This document shows positions 9,096 to 17,159 of a DNA stretch of 37,111 nucleotides, one piece after another. Numbering within the stretch: position 1 is the first letter of the stretch; every line of letters begins with the position of its first letter. Source of the DNA: Desulfobacterales bacterium. GTDB lineage: Bacteria; Desulfobacterota; Desulfobacteria; Desulfobacterales; JAHEIW01. The notes under the pieces are model-generated. The model did no database searches and was not told where the DNA came from. It saw only the letters and a list, made by a program, of their open reading frames with translations. The position numbers and the translations under genes are program-made. Location: positions 3,426,687-3,463,797 of the forward strand of contig CP070694.1 of NCBI GenBank assembly GCA_020353355.1, read 5' to 3'.

Positions 9096-9617
9096 ATGAT
9101 ACTTCCAAAAGTTGACATCAAAAATATACTCTATACGACTGACCTTTCTGAAAATGCACGCTATGCGTTTGCATACGCGGTGAGCTTGGCCAATCTTTAT
9201 GATGCAAAAATTACCCTCTTGCATGTATTGCCCGAAGTTCCGGCGCTGGCGGACAAAAATATTATCGGATATATTGGCGCAGATCGCTGGCAACAAATAA
9301 AGGCGCACCATTTTCAAGAGGCAAAAGAAGCACTTATCGGGAAGCGCAGAGATCACCTGGCCATCAAAGATGTGCTCCAACAATTTAGTGAAAATGCAAA
9401 GAAAGGTGAAGCTGTTGGCACCGATGAGATTATTGTAGAAAGGGGAAATCCGGTTGAAGAGATTTTAAAACAGGCTGAAGAACGACGCTGCGATCTCATT
9501 GTGATGGGAACCCACGGACATGGAGTGTTGGAAGAGGCCATGATCGGAAGTACCGCGCGACGGGTGGTCCGGCGTTCCAAGATACCGGTTCTGGTGGTCA
9601 GGTTGCCGGAAGAATAA
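9096..9617 (+). CDS. Universal stress protein, UspA family
   Basis: A 173-residue cytoplasmic Usp domain with the ATP-binding signature near the C-terminus: GTHGHG, nine residues, then GSTARRVV (G-2x-G-9x-G-S/T). The N-terminus (INILYTTDLSENA-like segment) and the VLHVLPE strand fit the Usp fold. Intact nucleotide-binding glycines suggest an ATP-binding UspFG/MJ0577-like member. GAGG lies about 8 bases upstream of the ATG. It is transcribed alone, divergent from the binding protein, and marks the left edge of the phosphate-related island. A second Usp gene lies in the island at 16.3-16.8 kb. Confidence 0.92.
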   Translation: MILPKVDIKNILYTTDLSENARYAFAYAVSLANLYDAKITLLHVLPEVPALADKNIIGYIGADRWQQIKAHHFQEAKEALIGKRRDHLAIKDVLQQFSENAKKGEAVGTDEIIVERGNPVEEILKQAEERRCDLIVMGTHGHGVLEEAMIGSTARRVVRRSKIPVLVVRLPEE

Positions 9618-9765
9618 GAATAGTGTCCATCCGAAATGGCCTCTTTTTCGCTGAATCGCGGCAAGATACCGCTCCCACTGTGGGGGTGGCTTCGACTCGG
9701 CTGAGCGGCTCGACCTGAGCTCGTCGACAGGTCTCGTCGCAGGCCAGCCACGATAAAAACCCCTG

Positions 9766-9809
9766 CCCGCCATCGTCCGCCTGAGATAGGCGGACTCAGG
9801 CAAGGCGGG
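9766..9809. repeat. Nested GC-rich hairpin
   Basis: The outer arms CCCGCC (9766-9771) and GGCGGG (9804-9809) enclose inner arms TCCGCCT (9776-9782) and AGGCGGA (9788-9794) with a 5-base loop. No T-run follows on either strand within a few bases, so it is not a standard terminator. It resembles REP-like elements. Confidence 0.6.
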
Positions 9810-10081
9810 AGGATTTGTGCGGCCCTGGTAATCGAAAAAAATCCTCATTTCCGAATTGGAAATTAATTTGTGCCATCTTTTCAGGGTTTTTCTTTTTCGG
9901 ATTGGCACTCACCAACCTTGAATTAACCATTTCTTTTCTACATTACCCGTGAATAATCTAGCCGCAACATCAATAATAGTCCTGTTGATTGCTTTTTTTC
10001 TTGGTTTTTAAAATACTAGTATTCGACAAAATGCCCTGGAACGGTTTTGATTTTTTGTAAAAATCGTCATGGCGTTTCAAC

Positions 10082-10113
10082 TTGACAATCTCAGGCTGCT
10101 ATCTGTATATAAT
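10082..10113 (+). promoter_or_regulatory. Sigma-70 promoter of the PPK2 operon
   Basis: A perfect -35 TTGACA (10082-10087) is followed by the AT-rich TATATAAT at 10106-10113. The spacer is 18 bases to TATATA or 20 to TATAAT. It precedes the HhH-protein start by about 65 bases and is the only good promoter before the six-gene plus-strand train. Confidence 0.65.
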
Positions 10114-10177
10114 ATAGTTCGATACGCAAACACTGCTGCTTCTCAGGCGATCATGGCAATTCAAAAAGGAGATAAGC

Positions 10178-10753
10178 ATGAAAAAGGACGACCTTACTGT
10201 GGTGAAACATATCGGTGCTGCGCGTATGCAAGTTCTCAACGATTCCGGCATCACCACCATCAAAAAGCTTTATGAAATACCGCTGGAAAAACTGGCCCAG
10301 GTAGAAACCATCGGTGAACGCTATGCGAAGCTGATCAAGGATGCTGTGGTGGAAGTTTATGTACCCTCCGCTGAAGAGATAGCCGCAAAGAAGGGAGCTG
10401 CCAAAGAAAAGCAAATAGAACCAATCGATCAGGGTTTACAAAAACAGATTAAAATTCTGAACAAACGGTTAAAGCAGGCAAATGAAAAATTAAAACCGCT
10501 GGGAAAAAAGAAGTATCTGGAATTATACGTCGATTTTAAAAAAAGATCCAAAACACTGAAAACCCGTCTCAAGGGCTTGAATCAATTAGAAGGAGGCCTT
10601 CCCAACAAGGTCAAGAAAAAAATCATTAAAAAAGCCGATGCGCTGAATGCAACGATGAAAAATGTCGGCAAAAAACCAAAAAAGAAAACCTATAAAACAT
10701 TATCTCAGGAAATTCAGTCGTTTTCTAAAATGCTCCGGGATACTCGCTCCTGA
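10178..10753 (+). CDS. Basic helix-hairpin-helix protein, 191 aa
   Basis: Residues 8-60 read as a helix-hairpin-helix module (VVKHIGAARMQVLNDSGITTIKKL, then VETIGERYAKLIKDAV), like the small DNA-binding domains found in the RNA polymerase alpha C-terminus and in radA/ligase-type proteins. The remainder (about 90-191) is a strongly basic, helical, lysine-rich tail. The protein is therefore probably a nucleic-acid- or polyanion-binding protein. The start is clear: AAGGAG 7 bases before ATG. Its TGA is immediately followed by the ATG of the metallophosphoesterase, implying translational coupling. It is the first gene of the PPK2 operon. The specific function is unknown. Confidence 0.8.
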   Translation: MKKDDLTVVKHIGAARMQVLNDSGITTIKKLYEIPLEKLAQVETIGERYAKLIKDAVVEVYVPSAEEIAAKKGAAKEKQIEPIDQGLQKQIKILNKRLKQANEKLKPLGKKKYLELYVDFKKRSKTLKTRLKGLNQLEGGLPNKVKKKIIKKADALNATMKNVGKKPKKKTYKTLSQEIQSFSKMLRDTRS

Positions 10754-11476
10754 ATGAAGAAATTATTATTATTGGGCGATATTCATGCAAATTATCCGGC
10801 CTTAAACGCAATCGAGAAGTATATCCAGCCGGAACGATTCGATCGGATTATCAACACCGGCGATTTCACCGTTTACAGTACCTTTCCCAATGAAACGATT
10901 CAATGGTTTCGTGAAAGAAAAAAAACCATCTGCATATTAGGCAATACGGATCTGCGCGTTTTAAGAATCTTAAAGGGTAAGAAATTAAAGAGACCCAAAA
11001 AAGATGAAAAGCGGGTTATGTATTTTTGGACATCTGAAAACCTGCATCCGGAGAATATCTCATATCTGAAATCCCTGCCCAAACAAACGGATTTCACCGT
11101 AGGCCAGATGCGCATCGGTCTATTTCATGGGACACTTGATGATCCGGATGAAGAACTGGATCCCTCTGTGCCCGAAAGCCGTTTCCATAAACTGGCTGAC
11201 CACTCGCGCTTTGAGGTTCATATCATGGGCCATTCGCATGTGCCCTATTATAAAATCGTCGGTGGGGTTCATTTTATCAATCCCGGCAGTGTGGGACGCA
11301 TGTTTGATGGAGATCCCCGGGCGTCGTTTGCCGTTCTTAAGATTTTTTCAGGAAATATAGCCGTGGAACATTTTCGAATCCCTTATCCGGTGGAGAAAGT
11401 GGTCGAGGGTCTCAAAGATCAGCAACTTCCGGATATATATGGCAAAATGTTTCGAGTCGGAAAGAAACTCAATTAA
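10754..11476 (+). CDS. Calcineurin-like metallophosphoesterase (YfcE/MJ0936 type)
   Basis: A 240-residue dinuclear metallophosphoesterase. The metal-binding motifs are in order: GDIHANYPAL (D-x-H) near residue 8, GDF around 36, GNTD around 60, and GHSHVPYY near 160, with a second histidine in LFHGTLDDPD. The family hydrolyses phosphodiesters or nucleotides in the cytoplasm; some relatives act on ApnA or cyclic nucleotides. The ATG follows directly after the previous stop with no own ribosome binding site. Placed just before two polyphosphate kinases, it could process a nucleotide or phosphate product, but the substrate is unknown. Confidence 0.88.
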   Translation: MKKLLLLGDIHANYPALNAIEKYIQPERFDRIINTGDFTVYSTFPNETIQWFRERKKTICILGNTDLRVLRILKGKKLKRPKKDEKRVMYFWTSENLHPENISYLKSLPKQTDFTVGQMRIGLFHGTLDDPDEELDPSVPESRFHKLADHSRFEVHIMGHSHVPYYKIVGGVHFINPGSVGRMFDGDPRASFAVLKIFSGNIAVEHFRIPYPVEKVVEGLKDQQLPDIYGKMFRVGKKLN

Positions 11477-11529
11477 ACCAGTGGTGCACAAAGGATATAA
11501 AATACACACCGAGAAGATTTGGAGCTGTT

Positions 11530-12510
11530 ATGAAAACCATGCAGGCCAAAAAAAGTAAGCCCGGAGAATCAGAAGATCGAATGCCTGGTTCGACGGCCCA
11601 GATACGGGATGTGATGAAGAAAGTCGAAGCGGATCTCACCTGTATTGCCCCGGACAAACGCTTTCGCAAGATAATGAGGGTTCTCAAAAAGAAAGATAAG
11701 CAAGAAATTGTCCAGGCGGTATTAGAGAAGTTTTACAATGCAGAGGAATTGAAACCCTACCAGGCGGAGCTGATCAAAATGCAGCGCCATCTGGAACGGA
11801 CCGGAAAGAAAATGGTCATCCTGTTCGATGGCCGCGATGCCTCGGGAAAAGGCGGAACGATCCGCCGGGTGACCCGCTATATGAATGAAAAAAGATATCG
11901 TGTCGTGGCCCTGGGCAAACCCAGTGAGCACCAGAAAACAGAGCTTCATATCAAACGCTATATCGAACACTTTCCGCGAGCCGGAGAGATTGTCTTGTTT
12001 GACCGAAGCTGGTACAATCGTGCCATGGTGGAACCGGTGATGGGATTTTGTACTCGAGATCAGTATAATCGCTTTATGAAAAAAGTGAACACCTACGAAC
12101 AAAATTTTCTCGAAGATGCCGGCAAGACCATATTGCTTAAACTTTATTTTTCGGTAAGCAAAGAGGAACAGGCCAGACGCTTTGAACGCCGAAAGAACGA
12201 TCCCTTGCGGCAGTGGAAATTATCCGAGGTGGACTTGCAGGCCCAGGACTTGTGGGATGAATTTACCGAAAAAAAATTCAAGTTGTTAAAAAAGACCCAT
12301 ACGAAAGAATCGCCCTGGTGGGTCATTCGGTCCGATGACAAGCATCTGGCCCGGCGGGAAACCATGAAGCTTATCCTGAATTCGGTGCACTATAGAGGAA
12401 GAAGCCGCAAACTGGATTTTAACCTGGATCCGGATATTGTTATCGCCGGCGACCGGGAAATAAAAATAATGAAAAAACAGCGCAAAAAATATGGCAAATC
12501 CCTGGTGTGA
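11530..12510 (+). CDS. ppk2: Polyphosphate kinase 2 family protein, first copy
   Basis: PPK2 transfers phosphate between polyphosphate and nucleotides, mostly to make NTP from NDP. The protein has 326 residues. Walker A FDGRDASGKGG lies at about 99-109 and Walker B LFDRSWYNRAMVEPVMGF at about 156-173, followed by the lid region. This is a single-domain layout. The N-terminal 70 residues precede the core and are basic. A GGAG motif stands about 7 bases before the ATG. It is the third gene of the operon and is followed at 87 bases by a second PPK2. Sequence alone does not tell an ADP/GDP- from an AMP-preferring enzyme. Confidence 0.93.
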   Translation: MKTMQAKKSKPGESEDRMPGSTAQIRDVMKKVEADLTCIAPDKRFRKIMRVLKKKDKQEIVQAVLEKFYNAEELKPYQAELIKMQRHLERTGKKMVILFDGRDASGKGGTIRRVTRYMNEKRYRVVALGKPSEHQKTELHIKRYIEHFPRAGEIVLFDRSWYNRAMVEPVMGFCTRDQYNRFMKKVNTYEQNFLEDAGKTILLKLYFSVSKEEQARRFERRKNDPLRQWKLSEVDLQAQDLWDEFTEKKFKLLKKTHTKESPWWVIRSDDKHLARRETMKLILNSVHYRGRSRKLDFNLDPDIVIAGDREIKIMKKQRKKYGKSLV

Positions 12511-12597
12511 TGGCTGAGATTTTTTGTGCCGGAAAAAATACATCAGATTTTTTAGATCCTGTTTTCTGTGTTTACCGATAAACTGGAGGGGCAAAAG

Positions 12598-13593
12598 ATG
12601 GCGAAAGAAACCAAAAACAAATCCAAACCCAAGGATCCAAAACCACCCAAATCGGAGCAAATCTCGGCAAAGGGGAAAAATGCATCAAAAGCAGAAAAGG
12701 AAACCAAGAAAGAAGGCAAAAAGAAGCTAAAAAAGAAATTATCCGAACACACGGCCTTTAAGAATAAGGACAAGAAAAAAAAGAAAAGCCGCCTGCCGGT
12801 TTGGGTAAAAAAATTTACCCTCGAATACGAAGAAGAACTGCACAAGCTGCAGATCGAACTGTTGAAGCTGCAAAAACATGTCAAGAAGAAAGGATTGCGT
12901 GTGGTGATGTTGTTTGAAGGACGGGATGCCGCGGGCAAAGGTGGCACCATCAAACGGATTATTGAGCATTTGAATCCAAGGGGCACACGGGTTGTGGCCC
13001 TTCAAGCACCCGACGACACGGAACGCACCCAATGGTATTTTCAACGCTATATTCAACACCTGCCGGCGGCCGGAGAGATCGTTCTCTTCGACCGCAGCTG
13101 GTATAACCGCGCCATGGTCGAACCCGTAATGGGCTTCTGCACCGATGAGCAAAATAAACGGTTTTTAAAAGATGTTCCCCTGTTTGAAGAGATGATTGTC
13201 AAAGACGGCATTATGTTATTTAAATTTTTCTTTTCCGTTTCCAAAGATGAACAGTTGCGGCGCTTTGACGCGCGCGAGACCGATCCGTTGAAACAGTATA
13301 AAATATCCCCGGTTGATCGAATGGCTCAAGAAAAATGGGACGATTATACCGTCAGAAAATTCCAGATGCTCAACGAAACCAACCGAACACTTTCGCCATG
13401 GACCATTATAAGATCGGACAATAAGAAACTGGCACGCCTCAACTGCATCAAGCATATTCTGTCTAAAATCGAATATGACGGTAAAATTTCCAAAAAAGAA
13501 CTCCGGGCCGATCCCGAGGTGGTGGTATCGGGCATTGAAGAAATCAGATTCTTGGAAGAGCATTTACTGGCGCCGGTGGAGTTGCCGGGATAA
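12598..13593 (+). CDS. ppk2: Polyphosphate kinase 2 family protein, second copy with lysine-rich N-terminus
   Basis: A second single-domain PPK2, 331 residues. Walker A FEGRDAAGKGG is at about 106-116 and Walker B LFDRSWYNRAMVEPVMGF at 163-180. The start was set at the ATG preceded by GGAGGGG 6 bases upstream; a GTG 30 bases earlier has no such site. Residues 1-65 form an extra tail made largely of lysine with acidic and serine/threonine residues, absent from the first copy. It is likely disordered and could bind polyphosphate electrostatically or be modified by it. The core is clearly paralogous to the preceding gene, so the pair arose by duplication or tandem acquisition. Confidence 0.94.
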   Translation: MAKETKNKSKPKDPKPPKSEQISAKGKNASKAEKETKKEGKKKLKKKLSEHTAFKNKDKKKKKSRLPVWVKKFTLEYEEELHKLQIELLKLQKHVKKKGLRVVMLFEGRDAAGKGGTIKRIIEHLNPRGTRVVALQAPDDTERTQWYFQRYIQHLPAAGEIVLFDRSWYNRAMVEPVMGFCTDEQNKRFLKDVPLFEEMIVKDGIMLFKFFFSVSKDEQLRRFDARETDPLKQYKISPVDRMAQEKWDDYTVRKFQMLNETNRTLSPWTIIRSDNKKLARLNCIKHILSKIEYDGKISKKELRADPEVVVSGIEEIRFLEEHLLAPVELPG

Positions 13594-13666
13594 CTGATGC
13601 TCTCGAACCTAGTTTGAATCAACACCGGGGCAATCATTTGGATCAAGGGAGAAAAAGGAGGACAAC

Positions 13667-13960
13667 ATGCCAGTTCAGGTTATCATCAAACGCAAATTCC
13701 ATGTCGCCAATCCGAAGGAGCTGATTCCGCTACTCACGGAGTTGCGCAACCATGCAAAAGTCCAGCCCGGCTATATTTCCGGTCACACATTAAAAAACCT
13801 TGACAATCCCGATGAGTACCTGGTCGTCAGCATGTGGGAGACGGCCGATGATTGGAAGAAATGGTTGCAGAGCAAAGAACGCAGAGACATCCAGGGCCGG
13901 GTGGATTCTCTGATCGGGGAAAGAACCTTTTACGATGTCTTTGAGCCCGTAAGCCATTGA
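13667..13960 (+). CDS. ABM-domain (antibiotic biosynthesis monooxygenase-like) protein
   Basis: A 97-residue dimeric alpha/beta barrel protein of the ABM/dabb superfamily, recognisable from the FHVANPKELIPLLTELRNHAKVQPGY start, the SMWET strand and the FEPV end. Members include quinol monooxygenases and heme-degrading enzymes, but many are uncharacterised. No heme ligand or catalytic residue can be pinned down here. AAGGAGG stands close before the ATG. It belongs to the PPK2 operon by spacing (73 bases after ppk2). Its link to phosphate is unclear. Confidence 0.8.
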   Translation: MPVQVIIKRKFHVANPKELIPLLTELRNHAKVQPGYISGHTLKNLDNPDEYLVVSMWETADDWKKWLQSKERRDIQGRVDSLIGERTFYDVFEPVSH

Positions 13961-14025
13961 CGGATGGCTATCTTTCCGGCATCGGCAAAAACAATAAGGC
14001 AAGCCGGAGAAAGGAAGAGCGTATT

Positions 14026-14400
14026 ATGCGGGTTAAGAAGCTATTGGATAAGAAAGGTCACGATGTGTTTTGCGTTTCGCCGGATACAACGGTCTACGAT
14101 GCCTTGAAGCTGATGGCGGAAAAAGAGATCGGCGCGCTGGTGGTGCTTGAGCAAGGAAAGCTGGTGGGGATCATGTCCGAGCGGGACTATGCCCGCAAGG
14201 TGATTCTCCAGGGCAAAAGCTCCAAGGAGACCGCGGTTCGGGAGATAATGACCTCAAAGGTTATTCATGTCAGTCCCGACAAAAAAGTGGGAAAGTGTCT
14301 ATCGTTGATGACCAAAAATCGCATCCGCCATATTCCGGTGCTGGAGGGGGAACGCCTGGTCGGAATGCTCTCCATCGAAGATGTCAAGAGCGTAACATAG
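14026..14400 (+). CDS. CBS-domain pair protein
   Basis: A 124-residue protein made of two CBS motifs (about residues 5-58 and 68-122), the Bateman module that senses AMP, ATP or other adenosine compounds. Landmarks are TVYDALKLMAEKEIGALVVLE, LVGIMSERDYARKV and the repeat KVGKCLSLMTKNRIRHIPVLE with LVGMLSIEDV. The ATG follows GGAAGGAAG. A longer reading from a TTG overlapping the previous stop would add 23 residues of no recognisable domain. It closes the PPK2 operon. As an adenine-nucleotide sensor next to nucleotide-phosphorylating kinases it could report energy charge, but this is inference. Confidence 0.9.
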   Translation: MRVKKLLDKKGHDVFCVSPDTTVYDALKLMAEKEIGALVVLEQGKLVGIMSERDYARKVILQGKSSKETAVREIMTSKVIHVSPDKKVGKCLSLMTKNRIRHIPVLEGERLVGMLSIEDVKSVT

Positions 14401-14436
14401 CTACCGGTTTTCCAAAAAGGGATCAACGTGGGCGCT

Positions 14437-16239
14437 TCAGGCAGCCTCCGAAATAACCGTCTTTTCTTCCCCTGATTCAGCTACTGTCATGGCTATCCGT
14501 TTGGCGTGATAGTAAATTCGTTTGAGCTTTTCAATGATTTCTACTTCCACACTGTAGGCCTCAAATTTTCCGGAATCTTCGCTGACGAGCCGCTTCGCCT
14601 GATGTAAATCGGCCTGCTCTACCAGACGGTCCATATCCTCACTCATGGAGATGGCGCGCACGGCAAAATCCTTGTCTTCCTCGACCAGCGCCCGCACGGC
14701 GGCCTTGAGCGCATCGGATACAACAACATGAACGGTGTTGATGACCTTCTGAGTCGCCTCGCTGATCTTGAATCCTTTTTTGAGCCTTTTCTCTCCCAGG
14801 TCCACCAGATTGACTTCGATTACGTCGCCGATGTGTTCCAGGTCATTGACGGCCCCCATGAGTTTTACCATTTTTTGAGTCTGGTATTCATTCAGTTGCA
14901 GCTTGCTGACTTCTGCCAGATAATTGACAATGTGCTTGTATAGGACATCGACCTCTTCATCCATCTCGCGCACAGCCTGCAGGGCTTCCTTGTTTCCGGT
15001 CAACACGGCCGGCAGCATGGCTGTGTTCATCAGATCCACCCGTTTTCCCATCAGCTTGATTTCATGCCGGGCCGCATCCAGAGCCAGGCTGGGTGTCTGA
15101 AACAGCATTTCACTCAAATATTTTGGTTGAATTTCTTCAACCTCCGGCAGGGGCTTATCCGGAACCAACCAAAAAACGAATCGGGCAAATTGGGCGACCA
15201 ATGGAAGAAAAAGAACCGCTATTGCTACATTGAACAATGTATGCGCATTGGCCACCTGGCGCGGCAGTACTGAGGCTGCTGCTTCCAGACTGGTAAGGCC
15301 TTCTGACGGGGAGGGGGAGATATAAACGATAAACTTTGCAAACGGTCCAATAAAGGGTAATAAAACTAGAACTCCTATTATCTTAAATAGCACGTGACTC
15401 ACGGCTACACGGACCGCCTCGCGCGGTTTGCCGAGCGAGGCCAATCCTGCGGTCACACAGGTGCCGATATTTGCACCAAGCGCCAGTGCGATTCCCGCCT
15501 CCAACGTGATCAACCCCTGCATCGCCAGCACGATCAGCACGCCCATGGTTGCAGAACTCGATTGAATCAGCGCCGTAAAAATTGCAGCTACCACAATAGC
15601 CAGTATCGGATTGGCCATGCTGGCCATCACATCAATAAATGGCTGAAAAGTTCTGAGGGGTTGCATGGCATCATTCATCACTCCCATACCAAAAAAGATC
15701 ATTCCCAGTCCCATGGTCATATAACCGTATTGCTGGATTTTTTCTTTTTTGGAGGAAAAAAGCATTCCGAAACCGATTGCCATCAGCAGCAACGCATACT
15801 TGGTCACCTTAAATGCCACAATTTGAGCCGTGATGGTGGTGCCTATGTCCGCGCCTAAAATCACGCCGATCGTTTGGGACAGCGACATCAAATTTGCGGT
15901 TACGAAACCGACCAACATGACCGTGGTCACCGAACTGGACTGTATAACAGCCGTCACGATCGCGCCGGTGATAAGGCCCATGATGCGGTTGTTGGACAAC
16001 ATCCCCAGGATGTCCCTCATTTTTTCGCCGGCCACAGTCTTCAGGGCGTCGCTCATTCGTTCCATCCCATACAAAAACAGGGACAGCCCCCCGAGCAATC
16101 CGATAGCCAGAAAAAACCAGCTGATTTCATGTTCGCTGGCATCGGTTTTGGCGTGGGCAGATATCGGTGAGAGCAATAAAAACATACATACCCCAAGCAA
16201 TCTCAGTTCGAATCTAGGATGAGAACTTATCCGTTTCAT
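14437..16239 (-). CDS. Na+/phosphate cotransporter with PhoU domain
   Basis: A 600-residue inner-membrane protein of the Na/Pi cotransporter family (NptA/YjbB type). An N-terminal signal-like segment (about 10-30, ending AHA) precedes two repeated Na_Pi_cotrans halves, each with the QSSS signature (AVIQSSSVTT and ALIQSSSATM) and a GA(D/N)IGT loop. After about residue 375 a cytoplasmic PhoU-like helical domain follows, ending in AKRIAMTVAES. The family imports or exports phosphate with sodium; YjbB-type members with PhoU have been linked to efflux. It follows the UspA gene by 33 bases, so the two are probably co-transcribed, and is convergent with the PPK2 operon. Confidence 0.93.
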   Translation of the reverse strand: MKRISSHPRFELRLLGVCMFLLLSPISAHAKTDASEHEISWFFLAIGLLGGLSLFLYGMERMSDALKTVAGEKMRDILGMLSNNRIMGLITGAIVTAVIQSSSVTTVMLVGFVTANLMSLSQTIGVILGADIGTTITAQIVAFKVTKYALLLMAIGFGMLFSSKKEKIQQYGYMTMGLGMIFFGMGVMNDAMQPLRTFQPFIDVMASMANPILAIVVAAIFTALIQSSSATMGVLIVLAMQGLITLEAGIALALGANIGTCVTAGLASLGKPREAVRVAVSHVLFKIIGVLVLLPFIGPFAKFIVYISPSPSEGLTSLEAAASVLPRQVANAHTLFNVAIAVLFLPLVAQFARFVFWLVPDKPLPEVEEIQPKYLSEMLFQTPSLALDAARHEIKLMGKRVDLMNTAMLPAVLTGNKEALQAVREMDEEVDVLYKHIVNYLAEVSKLQLNEYQTQKMVKLMGAVNDLEHIGDVIEVNLVDLGEKRLKKGFKISEATQKVINTVHVVVSDALKAAVRALVEEDKDFAVRAISMSEDMDRLVEQADLHQAKRLVSEDSGKFEAYSVEVEIIEKLKRIYYHAKRIAMTVAESGEEKTVISEAA

Positions 16240-16272
16240 GTGTCATCTCCCTTATGCCGATGAAAACACGAG

Positions 16273-16752
16273 TTACCTTTTCATTGAGGCTTTGACAACC
16301 GTTACCGGGATGGGGGAAAGCTGCACCACCCGTTCAGCCTTTGAACCCACCAGTAAATGGGACAATCCCGTGCGCCCATGACTTCCGACGATAATCATAC
16401 GGGCTTTTTCCTTCTCAGCGATTTCCACGATTCTCCTGACGGGAGTTCCCACCACGAGAAGCGGCATGGCTTCTTGAATAGGCTTCTGATCGGGATAGGT
16501 CTGACGAATTTTTGTAAGAAATTCGTCCATCATTTCTTCGGCAGCCTCTTCCATGGACTGGAGGAACTTCTTATTTTTCCCCTTTTGAGCATAAAATCCC
16601 GGTGCTTCTGCAGGATCATGGATAACATGAAGCACCAGAAGCCGGGCGTTTAGACATCCTGCCAGCTCGCTGGCAAAGATCAAGGCCTCTTCCGAATAGG
16701 AGGTAAAATCAACAGCAACCAACAGAATGTTATTATCCCATTTTGTAACCAT
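16273..16752 (-). CDS. Universal stress protein, UspA family
   Basis: A 159-residue Usp domain. The N-terminus ILLVAVDFTSYSEEALIFASELA and the ATP-loop GSHGRTGLSHLLVGSKAERVV (G-2x-G-9x-G-S) are intact, so ATP binding is expected. GAGGAG lies 9 bases before the ATG. It sits directly upstream of the Na/Pi transporter, and Usp domains are frequently found next to transporters, which suggests a regulatory role. It differs in the middle region from the other Usp at 9.1 kb, so this is not a recent duplication. Confidence 0.93.
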   Translation of the reverse strand: MVTKWDNNILLVAVDFTSYSEEALIFASELAGCLNARLLVLHVIHDPAEAPGFYAQKGKNKKFLQSMEEAAEEMMDEFLTKIRQTYPDQKPIQEAMPLLVVGTPVRRIVEIAEKEKARMIIVGSHGRTGLSHLLVGSKAERVVQLSPIPVTVVKASMKR

Positions 16753-16881
16753 TTTCTATTCTCCTCAACCTGCAGATGCATCAATCTTTTTCAAAATTTT
16801 TTTCCGCATCGATAGAAAAAAGGGCAGCCGAGCGTAATGGTCCAGATTGCCCTTGAATTTTATGGTTTTTGGAAACGACCG

Positions 16882-17097
16882 CTATTTCTTTTTTTTCGTT
16901 TTTTTTCCTTTTTTTCCCTGTTTCTTTTGTTTCTTCTTCGCTTTGGCTTTCTTCTTTTTCTTTTTTTGCCTTGCTTTTTCTTTTTTGGCTTTCTTCTTCT
17001 CTTTTTTTGCCTTCTTCTTTTCCTTTGCTACCTTTAATTCGGCTTCCTCAGTTTTCTGTTCTTTCTCTTTCTTTTCGGTCTCCTTTTTTTCTGCCAT
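16882..17097 (-). CDS. Extremely lysine-rich small protein (71 aa, 39 Lys)
   Basis: By hand count, 39 of 71 residues are lysine and 11 are glutamate. The N-terminal third mixes Lys and Glu, and the C-terminal half is almost pure Lys/Ala/Gln/Gly. There is no hydrophobic core, Trp, Cys or His, so it is surely disordered or single-helical. The reading frame is supported by an excellent ribosome binding site (AAGGAGGAGG, 7 to 9 bases before ATG) and by its position between sixA and uspA on the same strand. Phe-rich readings on the opposite strand are shadows. It resembles histone H1-like or nucleoid-associated tails and would bind DNA, RNA or polyphosphate. Function is unproven. Confidence 0.7.
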   Translation of the reverse strand: MAEKKETEKKEKEQKTEEAELKVAKEKKKAKKEKKKAKKEKARQKKKKKKAKAKKKQKKQGKKGKKTKKKK

Positions 17098-17159
17098 GGT
17101 GCCCCTCCTCCTTTCTTAAGTTTGCCGGTTCATTGATTGAACCGATGCATTGAGAATCA

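Larger units (their letters stand above)
9618..10177. other. 560-base intergenic region with composite palindromes
   Basis: No convincing gene is present. The left part holds a second copy of the GCGGC..CCGCTCCCACT repeat (9655-9679). It is followed by a GC-rich stretch (about 9685-9750) with GACCTG/CAGGTC arms, and by a strong nested hairpin at 9766-9809 (arms CCCGCC and TCCGCCT with their complements). A smaller palindrome, TTTCC-GAAT-TGGAAA, lies near 9858-9872. The right part is AT-rich and holds a promoter at 10082-10113 for the downstream operon. The GC-rich part differs from its surroundings and looks like accumulated repeat elements. Confidence 0.6.

Noticed and set aside
9952-10011. 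Possible 20-residue hydrophobic peptide starting at a GTG
   Set aside because: No ribosome binding site and no independent support.
16837-17153. Phe- and Leu-rich open frames on the plus strand that look like membrane proteins
   Set aside because: They are shadows of the lysine-codon-rich minus-strand gene at 16882-17097; no ribosome binding sites.
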